A program made the translations under genes and the position numbers. From the NCBI GenBank assembly GCA_037367355.1, contig CM074695.1, positions 4,402,001 through 4,466,000 on the forward strand: 64,000 bases of DNA, given 5' to 3'. This DNA is from Neoscytalidium dimidiatum (taxonomy: Eukaryota > Ascomycota > Dothideomycetes > Botryosphaeriales > Botryosphaeriaceae). Positions 1 to 9,469 of the stretch are shown in pieces; position 1 is the stretch's first letter, and every line of letters begins with the position of its first letter. Under the pieces are notes generated by a model. The model saw only the letters and a program-made list of their open reading frames with translations, did no database searches and had not been told where the DNA came from.

Positions 1-50
1 AGAGTCTCTTTTATTTCTTCCATTTCGACAGCTTCTACCTCTTCGTCAGT

Positions 51-413
51 ATGACGCAGAGAGACTCGCGCAGCGCTGCGACGAAGGCATTTCGCGAGTG
101 GATTTTCGACGAGAATGGTGCCAGGCATGGGAGGTTCTGGTATCCGGTTGAGTTGATCGAGACGTCGATGGAAAGGTGGACGGCGCACCGGGCGATCGGG
201 TTCACGGAGACGAGGCGCTTATGCTGGTTTCCACCTGGTGCGCGGAGGGGCGATGTTGTGTACGTCATCCCTGGATGTCAGGTGCCGTACGTATTCCGTC
301 CGCGAGAGGATGGGAAGTTCACGCTGGTTGGCGAGGCGTACGTCCATGGGATCGTGGATTGGGAGGAGAGGCCAAAGAGGGAATCCGACCTCCAGCGCAT
401 TACGGTTGCATAA
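51..413 (+). CDS. C-terminal part of a HET-type (heterokaryon incompatibility) protein, 5' incomplete
   Basis: The 120-residue reading frame ends in the pattern typical of the far C-terminus of fungal HET-domain proteins: GDVVYVIPGCQVPYVFRP, then a 'VGEAYVHGI' stretch close to the stop. In this family that tail follows the N-terminal HET domain by several hundred residues. The HET domain itself is absent, so the rest of the gene most likely lies left of the window. The frame stays open upstream of the ATG at 51 to the window edge. A 'tcag' just before that ATG could be an intron acceptor, so 51 may not be a true start. HET proteins act in non-self recognition and programmed cell death after hyphal fusion. 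It could also be a decayed fragment. The family assignment is fairly safe; the gene boundaries are not. Confidence 0.6.
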   Translation: MTQRDSRSAATKAFREWIFDENGARHGRFWYPVELIETSMERWTAHRAIGFTETRRLCWFPPGARRGDVVYVIPGCQVPYVFRPREDGKFTLVGEAYVHGIVDWEERPKRESDLQRITVA

Positions 414-988
414 GTATGCTTGCACCCTACGCCGAGTAGACTTCTTCTCTCCGGCAATGGGGTTACCCAATTGACGGGCTGACGAGCCCACCTCATGCGT
501 GAGCAAACATACATTCAATTTACTGACCTTTGCCCTGGAGTGTGCAACCTCACCACGGGCTTTCTGGAAGTGCAGATACGAATAGGGAATATCCAGACAC
601 AAGCTGATAAGCTGAGGCTACTCATCTGCCGATCCCCCCGGTAGAGTCCTCCCCACGGTCTCGGGAGCGGGGCAGAGATCCCGAGGGCCAAAAGCCATTC
701 CGTGACGATATATTCAGCAGCATCCCTTGAAGCTCCTGCTATTCGCCAAGAGCCTTTCCATCACGTCTTCCAGGGAAGCGCATACCTGCCACTTGCAACC
801 ACCACGCTCGATCCTCGCAGCTTCCGCGCGCCAGACAGAGAAGAAAACAAGAAATTCGAGAACCAGTCACCGTCATAACATCAATCGCCAGGAACAACGA
901 AAGGATAAAATATAGAACCACGAGTTCGGCCAACAAAAATCAATCCCCGACATCAGCCACCGAAAACACACACACACAATTCCCAACA
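414..988. other. Intergenic region upstream of the AroM-like gene
   Basis: No recognisable coding sequence. The last ~100 bases before the ATG at 989 are A/C-rich with CA repeats, as is usual for a fungal 5' leader. Confidence 0.5.
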
Positions 989-1744
989 ATGCCACCCCGC
1001 CACACCCTCGCCCTCCTCACAATCGGCCAATCCCCCCGCCACGACTACACGCCCGACCTGCCCGCCCTGCTGCCCGCCAACACCGCCCTCACCCAGCACG
1101 GCGCCCTCGACGCCCTCACCCTGCCCGACGTCCGCGCGCGCCTCTCGCCCGCCGCGCCGGACGCCGCCCGCGTCCTCGTGTCGCGCATGCGCGACGGCAC
1201 GCCCGTCACCATGGACGCCGCCAAGCTGGGCCCGCTGCTCGAGGCGGCGGCGCGCCGCGTCGACGCCGACGCCGACGCGCTGCTGGTGCTGTGCACCGGC
1301 GACGTGCCGCGCTGGGAGGGCCTGCGCGTGCCCGTCGTGTGGCCGCAGGAGGCGCTGAGGCGGTGGTTCGAGGAGCGCGCGGGCGACGGGACGACGGGGG
1401 CGGCGGCGGCGGTGGGGCCGCTGCTGGTGGTGGTCAGTCCGGACGAGAAGCAGGTCGCGGCCGCGAGGGGGAGGTGGGGCGCTGCGGCCGGGTGGGCGGC
1501 GAGTCCGTACGGGGAGGGGAGCGTGGAGGGGGTGCGGGCTGTGGCGGGGGAGGTTGCGGGGTGGCTGGGGAGGAGGGAGGAGAAGGGGGGAGGGGTGGGA
1601 GAGGCGCTGGTGTTGTTGGATTGCATGGGGTTTACGCTGGAGCATAAGAGGGTGGTGGAGGAGGTGGTTGGGGAGGGGGTCGAGGTCGTGGTGCCGCGGG
1701 AGGTGGTGTTTGGGGCCGTGGGGAGGTTGTTTGGGGAGGTGTAA
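989..1744 (+). CDS. AroM-like protein (Asp/Glu/hydantoin racemase superfamily)
   Basis: Single-exon gene of 251 residues. The N-terminus 'LALLTIGQSPR', the following 'HGALDALTLPDV' segment and the C-terminal 'LVLLDCMGFT' are hallmarks of the AroM family. That family belongs to the superfamily of cofactor-independent racemases (aspartate, glutamate, hydantoin). Two cysteines sit where such racemases carry their catalytic pair: Cys102 in 'VLCTGDVP' and Cys212 in 'LLDCMGF'. The bacterial name comes from linkage to aroL; no function in aromatic synthesis is established. Here it lies beside a permease of the NCS1 family and a hydantoinase, which suggests a racemase or isomerase role on a hydantoin-like substrate. 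That role is inference. It converges with the permease gene, with 232 bp between their stops. The last third is very G-rich, giving Gly/Val/Glu-rich protein, but the frame is intact. The leader ending at 988 is A/C-rich and supports this ATG. Confidence 0.8.
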   Translation: MPPRHTLALLTIGQSPRHDYTPDLPALLPANTALTQHGALDALTLPDVRARLSPAAPDAARVLVSRMRDGTPVTMDAAKLGPLLEAAARRVDADADALLVLCTGDVPRWEGLRVPVVWPQEALRRWFEERAGDGTTGAAAAVGPLLVVVSPDEKQVAAARGRWGAAAGWAASPYGEGSVEGVRAVAGEVAGWLGRREEKGGGVGEALVLLDCMGFTLEHKRVVEEVVGEGVEVVVPREVVFGAVGRLFGEV

Positions 1745-1976
1745 GGGGGTGGTGCTTGGTTGCGGGCGTTCTGTAGCATATTGAGCGCTCGCGCGTCTTC
1801 TCTCGGCTTCTTGTCAGGGCAGCGTTCCCCAGAATAGTTGCAGACACGCGGTGGATGCGGAAGAGAGCGGATGTTCCCGACATTAAAGCATTACATTCGT
1901 TCCGTACCGTCGTTCCGTCGTACCGTCTCTAACGTATTTTTTTCACTACTGGCATATGTGTCAAACAGCCTACCCA

Positions 1977-3889
1977 TCATTCCTTGTTCACCACCGTCTC
2001 CCTTGGCCCCTTCTCGGAGTTCGGGCTATAGCCCTGGATTTCTTCTATTCCGCCGTTGATCGGGATGACGTTCAGCGCCGCAGCTTCCTTGGGCGTGAAG
2101 GTGCCGTATATATCCGCATGGTCATACTCGCCGTATCCACCGTATGGGAAGAGCTTGTTCAGAATGAAGAAGAGCGTACCGCTGACAAAGAAGCCTGCGA
2201 GGAGTTAGCTCATATGTTTCTGGTAAATTCAGAGAGTTGTGCGCGCGAATACTCACCTATCAGGAAGGCCATGAAATAGAGCTCGTACAGAGCCCTGGGG
2301 GCATTCTCCTTCTCTTGGACAGTCACGATGAGGCCACCGATGGTAGGTGCCCAACCACACAGCCAGCAAGGAATGACACGCCAGTTGAAGCCGTTCCAAA
2401 ACCAGTAATCGGTGTCATGGGTGCGGTACAAGTGGCTAAGCTTGATGCGGCCGCGGCGAAGGATGTAGAAATCGCAGACCATGACGCCCATGATCGGGGA
2501 CAGGAAGACGGAGAACGAACTAAGCACGGAGACAAAAGTCGCGGCCTTGTTGATCAGCTGCCACGGCTGGACGACCCAAACAGCGATGAAGGTGATCAGG
2601 GCGCCACGCCGGATGTCGATGTATCGAGGGAAGAGACCGGCCAAATCGATACCACCGGCCACAGCGTTTCCGCAAATGTTCTCGAACATGCCGGTCAGCG
2701 CGAAACCGGCTGCGAGGAAGAAAACACCGGCTCGGGCCTTGGATGACCCGTGGCCGGAATCCATCATGCGCATCAGGAGATCCGGTGGGTTCCAGAACAC
2801 CTCGCCGTAAATCTTTTGGCATGCACTGGTGACGACCAAGCCGACCAGACTGACGAGCGTTCCAGTTACCCATGCGGACATGACCGTACCGGCAATGTAA
2901 TGCTTTGGTCCCCGGGCATAGCGCGAGAAGTCGGAGCCGTTGGTGATTCCTGCTGCGATGCCGCCGATCATTTGGTTGATGCCTCTCATCATGAGCCAGG
3001 AAGTGTTCCAAGCAGAGGTCTCAGGGATTGTCTGCCCTTGGCTCCACAGTGGGCCGACGCCTTTGGCAGTTGCGAGGGACCAGATCACTGCAGAGCGTTA
3101 GCGATCGGTACGGTCTGAAGCAGGCTCGGCTACTTACGCATGCAAATCATCCCCAGACCGCAGTAGATAGAGGTGATCTGGAACGGCAGCTTGAATTTCT
3201 CTGGACGTACGAGCAGAAACGGGAATGACAGGCACCAAAACACGATAAAGCCGACGAATTGGTAAGTAGTCGTGGGCATCGAAGAGGGTAGCGTGTTGTG
3301 CATTGTGGCGAACGACGGCCATATGGCAGTGATACAAACACTTGATTTGTGTCAGTCTACTATCATGTCACATGTGCCCAGGCTTACTTACGCAGTCAAA
3401 CGGCCACCGTTCCAGCATTGAACAGCACACCATATGAAGTCAAGCAGGATGCGCTGGAGCAGAGGAATGTAGCTCCCGCGCAGACCCCAGGTGTATCTAT
3501 TCTGGATTGTAAAGCCGATGTGCCATCGCAGACCACACCAGGCAACCAAGGTGGAGAAGAAGCAGATCAACGCTCTTCCAACCACAATGACACCCAACGA
3601 CTGCGGGACGGAAAGACCATAGGCTGGAGGGAGGCCCGTTAGCAGGAAAACCGAGGGCAGGCTAGAAAGCATACTCACTAAGGAAAGTGTTAGGGCTTTG
3701 CCAATTGGAAACGTTCAGACTGTTGATCGTCCAGTAACCGAAGAAGTGAAACCAGCCCCAGGTCCTTCTGCTCGGGGGCAGAGGAATCAGATCGCGGTTG
3801 CTCCAGGAATTGGCCTCTTCATGCTCTTCTTCATTGCCGTGGAGCTTGGCCTTCTCCTTGATCTGGCGAAGACGCAATTTGGTCGCCAT
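1977..3889 (-). CDS. NCS1-family nucleobase/allantoin/hydantoin-type permease
   Basis: Five exons: 3889-3679, 3623-3392, 3340-3138, 3087-2257 and 2194-1977. They sum to 1695 nt (564 residues) and all junctions keep frame. Typical NCS1 features appear in order: a hydrophilic N-terminus with 'NRDLIPLPPSRRTWGW', 'NSLNVSNWQSPNTFL' in TM1, 'WNGGR' in TM3, 'TNGSDFSRYARGP' in the middle and 'MGVMVCDFYILRRGR' in TM10. About 12 membrane segments are expected, in the plasma membrane. NCS1 (Fur-type) carriers import uracil, allantoin, uridine, hydantoins or thiamine with protons. The substrate cannot be read from sequence. The divergent hydantoinase suggests a hydantoin or related ring compound. Start: ATG 3889 is preferred; an in-frame ATG at 3907 would add six residues. 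The promoter is shared with the hydantoinase and contains GATA motifs, which would fit nitrogen control. Confidence 0.9.
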
Positions 3890-4742
3890 GTCGGGAGAGG
3901 ATAGCAACGAGAACGGGCGGGAGCTGGTCGGGCCAGCAGGCCGGGCAGCGAGCGGGTTTTACATATCGTGGTGTCGTGATAAGATGCTGGCCTGTGGCAA
4001 CCGCAGCTGCCGCTAATCTCCACGTGCTCGAGGACTGATCCCCGATTTCTGCGGTCTTATCGAGCGACAGGCGTGATGATGGTTCTTGGCTATCGGGAAT
4101 GGTGGTGCATGGGGAGATGGGATTGAAGCCGAGCCGAAACGGCTGGGGGTGAGGGCGCCGATTGCCCCTCACTCACCAGGAGCCGCGACTGACGCAGGCC
4201 GCAGGTACCAGGACCAGGGAGGGCATTTCGGCTCACGCCAACATTGACTTTTTGACGACGCGACATCTCGATGAATGATCTCCATTACAGTGCGCGCCCG
4301 TCGTGAGAAGCTGCCCCGGGCATTTCTCCCACTCTTCGTTGGTATGAGCTCAGAACCCGTGACGCCGATTGCTTCCTGTCTCCTCCTGCGCTGACTCGGC
4401 CCTTGGAAGGTCCATCCGCCGCTTGGCCAGGATTTTAGGCAAATGCGGTCGGTGACATCCGAAAGGATGGCTTTGACGGTGATAACGATATGGCCTGCGC
4501 CGGTCGGCGGAGAAGAAGCCGATCACGCCCGATCGCGGCGCCTCATTCGCCCCTCGTGACTTTCCGACACCCCTCCATCGCCTGGACATATCAAGATACC
4601 TCTTATGGTATACGGTGGAAAAGTACTGGGTGTTACAGCTGTCGCGCCCCTGTAGAAGAAAAGACTCCTGGTCTTCTCCAAGTACACAGTCCATCTCTGG
4701 GTAGGCCAACCGTGCTGAAGCCGGGATCGGAGCCAGAAAATA
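3890..4742. promoter_or_regulatory. Divergent promoter between NCS1 permease and hydantoinase, with GATA motifs
   Basis: The 853 bp between the two divergent start codons hold three matches to the fungal nitrogen GATA-factor site HGATAR: TGATAA at 3977-3982, TGATAA at 4480-4485, and CGATAA on the minus strand at 4057-4062. AreA/Nit2-type regulation is an inference. Such a short motif is also expected by chance every few hundred bases. Confidence 0.4.
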
Positions 4743-7700
4743 ATGGCCGTAAAGAGGTTACGCATCGGTATTGATGTTGGAGGGTCAGTAGCATCACTTC
4801 AAAGCTTCTTGGGATCTGTCAAGTTTACTAACACCTCGTTCTGAAGGACGAATACAGATGGAGTCATCCTTGATCCTCTCCGTGCCTCAGAGCCGGACAA
4901 GGGGATAATCGCATGGTAGAGAAGTTGTTGAGACAGAGTATTCAAGAGCAAGGACTTACTTTTGGCAAGGCACAAAGCTCCCACCACCACCAACCCCAGC
5001 CTGGGGATCAACGATGCTCTCGTATCCATGTTTGAACAGTCCAAGATCAGCCCGGATGAAGTTGCCAGCGTAACAATCGGGACCACGGTAATCAATTCTC
5101 AATGTTTCCCATGTTTCCTTTCCTGGGCCACTCGTGCTTGCAACAAACAACAAGGGTTTTCTTTTCTTGTAGCGAACGGGAACACCAGTCACGGGTTACC
5201 AATACATCTACACCGTACCCGCTCTCTTCTCCTTTTTCCTTGCCCCAGCCCCCAGCAGCTCTTTCTTACTCTTCCCCCTCTCTGCTTCTCTGTTTTCATG
5301 CCTTGAACTGACATCGTTCCCTAGCACTTCGTCAACGCCGTCGTCGAGCGCGACTCCACCCGCCTCTCCCGCGTCGCCGTCCTGCGCCTCTCGGGGCCCT
5401 TCGGCAAGCACGCACCCCCCTGCGTCGACTGGCCATCCGACCTGCGCTCCCTCGTGCTCGGGCACTACGCGCTCGTCCGCGGCGGCCTGGAGGTCGACGG
5501 CCGGCCGATCGCCGACATCGACGAAGCCGAGATCCGCGCCGCGTGCGCCGAGATGGCCGGCAAGGGCATCGCCGCCGTCGTCGTCAACGGCATCTTCTCG
5601 CCCATCGACACCGTGCACGACCAGGAGCCGCGCGCGGCCGCCGTCGTGCGCGCGTGCCTGCCCGGCGTCGACGTCGTGCTGTCGCGCGACGTCGCGCAGC
5701 TGGGCTTCCTCGAGCGCGAGAACGGCGCGATCCTGAACGCGGCGATCCTGGCGTTTGCGCGGCGCACCATCAGGTCGTTCCAGCGGCCGGTGCGGAGGCT
5801 GGGCCTCCGGTGCCCCGTCTTCGTCACGCAGAACGACGGCACCATTTTGAGCGGCGAGGCGGCGGCGAAGCTGCCCATCAGGACGTTCAGCAGCGGCCCG
5901 ACGAATAGCATGAGGGGCGCGGCGTTCCTGGTGGCTGGGGAGCAAAAGGAGGGCAAGAGGGAGCCGATGATGGTGGTGGATGTGGGCGGTACGACGACCG
6001 ATGTGGGGTTGTTGCTGGCGAACGGGTTTCCAAGACAAGCGGCAGCATTCAGTGAGTTTGCGGGCGTGAGGATGAATTTCTCGTGTCCGGATGTGAAGAG
6101 GTATGTTCAGATTCTCGCTCAGGTCTTCCCGTGTGTGGTCGGGCTCCTGCCACGGAACACATCTGCCAGTTACCTCGCAGTAATCCACCTGCGTTCCGAG
6201 TTCAACGTTTGTCCCCTACCCAACATCCCCTTGACCCCCTTCAGATCATCCCTAATTCTTTATTTTTCCCCTGCCCACCATATTCCAGTCCACTGCCAGA
6301 CAGCCTCTAGTCTCTTCCAAACCACCTTCCAGTCCAACCCCAGCCCCGTCTATCCAGTCCCTACTCAACACGCCCCTCACCGTCACTCGACCCACCACAC
6401 ACCGAAAGCCAACTAACACCCCACCCAGCATCGGCCTCGGCGGCGGCTCCCTCGTCCACCGCGCCACCCCAACCGCGCCCCTTACCATCGGCCCAGCCTC
6501 CGTCGGGCACACGCTGACGACGCGGGCGCTCGTCTTCGGCGGGGCCACGCCCACGGCCACCGACTACACGGTCGCGGGCACGCCGTCGCTCGCGATCGGG
6601 CCGCGCGCGGCGGACGTGCGCGCGTCCGTCGCGCCCGCCGACGTCGCGGCGTTCCGGGCCCGGGTGCGGGCGATGCTGGAGGGCGTCGTCGACCGCATGA
6701 AGACGGCGCCCGAGGACGTCGACGTGCTGCTGGTCGGCGGCGGCGCCGTCATCGTGCCCGAGGGCGCGCCGCTGCGGGGCGCGCGGCGCGTGGTGCGGCC
6801 GCGGCACGGCGGCGTGGCGAACGCGATCGGGGCCGCGGTGGCGGGCGTGAGCGCCGTGGTGGACACGGTGGTGGGGACGGAGGGGAAGGGGAGGGCGGAG
6901 TGGGCGAGGGAGTTGGAGGAGGAGGCGGTCGAGAGGGCGGTCAGGGCTGGCGCGGTGAGGGACGGCGTGCGGGTCGTGGAGGTCGAGGAGCTGCCGTTGC
7001 AGTACGTGGCGAATCGGAGTCGGTTCGTTGTCAGGGCCGCGGGGGAGTTTGATTATGCGAGGAGCGAGGCGTTTGTGGCTGAGGGGGGGGATGGGGAGGA
7101 GGAGAAGGAGGAGGATGTGGCGGATGGGTTGGATGGGGAGATGGCGGTGTATGAGAAGGGAAGGGCTGCGGAGACGACGGTGGACAAGGGCGAGGAGAAA
7201 GAGGGGGTCTTTGATTTCGATGCGTATAAGCCGAGGGTGGAGAACAGGGTTTGGTATATTTCCGAGACGGACCTGGCGTGGATATCGACGGGCTGTTACA
7301 TTCTTGGGACGGGGGGGGGGAGGTAGTCCGTACTCGAGCATGCTGAGACTACGGACCATGTTGCGAGCTGGTGCGGTTGTCAAGGTTGTTAGCCCGGATG
7401 ACCTGAAAGACGGTGACCGTGTTGGATGCGGTGGAGGGGCGGGCTCTCCGACCGTCGGGATTGAGAAGCTTGCCGGTGACGAGTAAGTACCGTGTGTCTT
7501 TTCTAGATCATAAGACTGACGTGGAGACAGGATGATGGAGGCTCAGGAAGAGCTTTACGGTCTTGTTAAGGATCCAGCGACCCATATGATTGCCCTGGAG
7601 ATTGGAGGCGGCAACGGCTTACAAGGAATGATTTTGGGCGCGAGTACCAACATGAACATCCCAACAGTGGATGGAGACTGGATGGGAAGGGCATACCCAA

Positions 7701-8593
7701 CGAAGTGGCAGACCACCCCAGTCGTCTTTGCAGAGAGGAAGACCGTCTTTTCCCCGACCACCATGTGCGATGGAAATGGTAACGTAGTGGTAAATACTAA
7801 CCTTACCATGAAAGAGACATCAGGGTGGTGTGCTGACAGAACAATAGTTCATGACTAAAGCGACCAGTGACGAGACGGTAGAGCGTGTCTTCCGTGCAGG
7901 CCTCTCTGAGCTGGGCTCTCATGTCGGTTGTGCCGAGGGTCCCGTGACAGGTGGTAAGTTCGGATAGCTCGAAAGTATTGCTGGTGCGGTAACACTGATG
8001 TAGCTTTGGCAGCCGAGACTAAAAGATGGGTTGTTGAGCATACAATCTCGCTGTCGTGGCGCATTGGACGTGCTGTTCACAAAGCCCGCCACTCCAACCG
8101 TATTGATACAGTCGCGGAGTCCATTGTCCAGGAAGTCGGAGGCAGCGGATCTGCCAAGGTGCTCTTCAAAGGTAAGATCATCGGCGTCGAACGTACACTA
8201 CGAAATGGCCACGTCTATGGCGAAGTCGTCATCGAAGCGGTCAACGACGACCCCGACAAGAAAGAGTTCGAAGGGAAAGTCAAGATTCCATTCAAGAATG
8301 AAAACATAGCCGCCTTCAAGATCAGAGAAGATGGCTCGGAAGAGACGCTGGCAATTGTGCCGGACTTGATTTCCTGCATTGATGCGCAGAACGGAGAAGC
8401 CATCGGCACACCGGAGTACCGGTATGGCCTGCTGGTCATCGTGCTGGGCATCACCGCATCTGATAGGTGGACGTCCACAGCTCGCGGCATAGAGTTGGGC
8501 GGACCGAAGGCTTTCGGTTTGGATAATCTGGAATACAGGCCCATTGGCAAGTTTGAGAAGCCTAAGAGTGTGATTGATGAATACTCGCAGTAA
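4743..8593 (+). CDS. Hydantoinase/oxoprolinase-family protein fused to a DUF917 (S-Me-THD-type) domain; frame broken in a G run
   Basis: Eight exons: 4743-4783, 4847-4915, 4970-5087, 5325-6100, 6429-7482, 7531-7789, 7848-7953 and 8004-8593. They sum to 3013 nt, one base more than a multiple of three; about 1003 residues if one base is removed. The N-terminal half has the hydantoinase A ATP-site motifs: 'RIGIDVGGTNTDGVILD', 'IGTTHFVNAV', 'FSSGPTNSMRGA', 'VVDVGGTTTDVG' and 'LGGGSLV'. The C-terminal third (from ~7250) matches DUF917: 'ISTGCYILGTGGGGSPY', 'EIGGGNGLQGM', 'VDGDWMGRAYP'. The family acts on hydantoins, 5-oxoproline or related cyclic amides with ATP. The ten G at 7311-7320 shift the frame to a stop at 7324; nine G would read through in the conserved frame. 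This is either an assembly error or a real break. An acidic linker (~7080-7220) joins the two parts. Its neighbours, a permease and an AroM-like protein, suggest one pathway. Confidence 0.87.
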
Positions 8594-8824
8594 TAGAGCG
8601 AGCGGGCGTAGCTTAACATGAGATATTGGGCTTGCGAGACGACGGCAGCGCAGCCGGGGTGACCCGGAGGGGCGGCAATTCTGGGTTTAAGCCAAATACA
8701 TGAAAGAGCATGGATGGCTTGGGTCCAGTGCGCATTTGCAATGCAGGTAAACATAATTATCCATTTGACATTACTTCATAGCTTGCTTAGATGTCTAATG
8801 CAACCTCCAAAAATATATGGTGAT

Positions 8825-9341
8825 CTAGTAAACATTGATGCTGCCAGTGCTGCTGACGAACTCGCTGGCATCGGTGACATCGGCAACATTCACAGTGGCA
8901 TTGAAGTAGGTGATGGTGCCGGTGTAGCGAGCGCCGGTGAGGGAGAAGAGGGAGGCAGTGACCAGGGCCTCGCCCTTCTGGAAGTCGGCAGGGACGGTCA
9001 GAGGAACGCTGATGTTCTGGACGACATTGGACAGCTCTGAAGAGAAACAATAAGTATTGAGTCATCACCATTGTACATATCGAGTACGACTTACCAGGTC
9101 CGAGATACTTCTCACCTAGGAGTGCGGTGCCGAGAGTCTTCTCGTAGACGTATTCAGTCGGCGCAGCACCAAAGGCGATGGACAAATCCTCAATGGACTG
9201 GATGTAGCCCTCGGTATTGATGAAGGCAGTGAAGTTCTGGCCAGTGGCGATCTGCTTGGGAAGAGTGATGCCAGTAATGCGGGCAGCCGCCATCGAGGAG
9301 ATGGACAGCAGGCCAGCGAGGATGGAGGTGGAAAACTTCAT
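8825..9341 (-). CDS. NIS1-type small secreted effector
   Basis: Two exons, 9341-9095 and 9036-8825 (58-nt intron), give a 152-residue protein. It begins with a classical signal peptide of about 19-20 residues. The mature start has an R-I-T-G-I motif, followed by 'GQNFTAFINTEGYIQS', the pattern of the NIS1 (necrosis-inducing secreted protein 1) family of ascomycete and basidiomycete effectors. The C-terminal half is Thr/Val-rich with N-glycosylation sequons, as in that family. Known members are secreted during plant infection and dampen immune receptor-kinase signalling; some cause necrosis. Here the frame, splice sites and length all look intact. A TATA-like box lies about 110 bp upstream, as often seen in inducible effector genes. 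It converges with the hydantoinase gene, leaving 231 bp between stops. Family assignment is confident; activity in this species is unknown. Confidence 0.85.
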
Positions 9342-9453
9342 TTTGATGGTTGAAATTTGGGTGAAGAGCGACTAGTGCAAGGTCGGCGTTGTGGGTTTGA
9401 TGAATTGAAAATAGTTGGAGTTGGCAAGGGCTGTCTGAGTAATAGCTTACTAG

Positions 9454-9463
9454 TATTTATATA
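9454..9463 (-). promoter_or_regulatory. TATA-like box of the NIS1-type gene
   Basis: On the minus strand this reads TATATAAATA, 113-122 bp upstream of the start codon at 9341, the usual spacing for a fungal TATA element plus leader. Confidence 0.4.
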
Positions 9464-9469
9464 GCGAGA

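Noticed and set aside
953..1779. Long minus-strand frames opposite the AroM-like gene (up to 244 codons)
   Set aside because: They are Pro/Arg/Ser-rich shadows of a high-GC coding gene; the plus-strand product has clear AroM motifs.
5208..6188. A 326-codon minus-strand frame opposite the hydantoinase
   Set aside because: Composition is Arg/His/Asp low-complexity, and the plus strand encodes conserved hydantoinase sequence through it.
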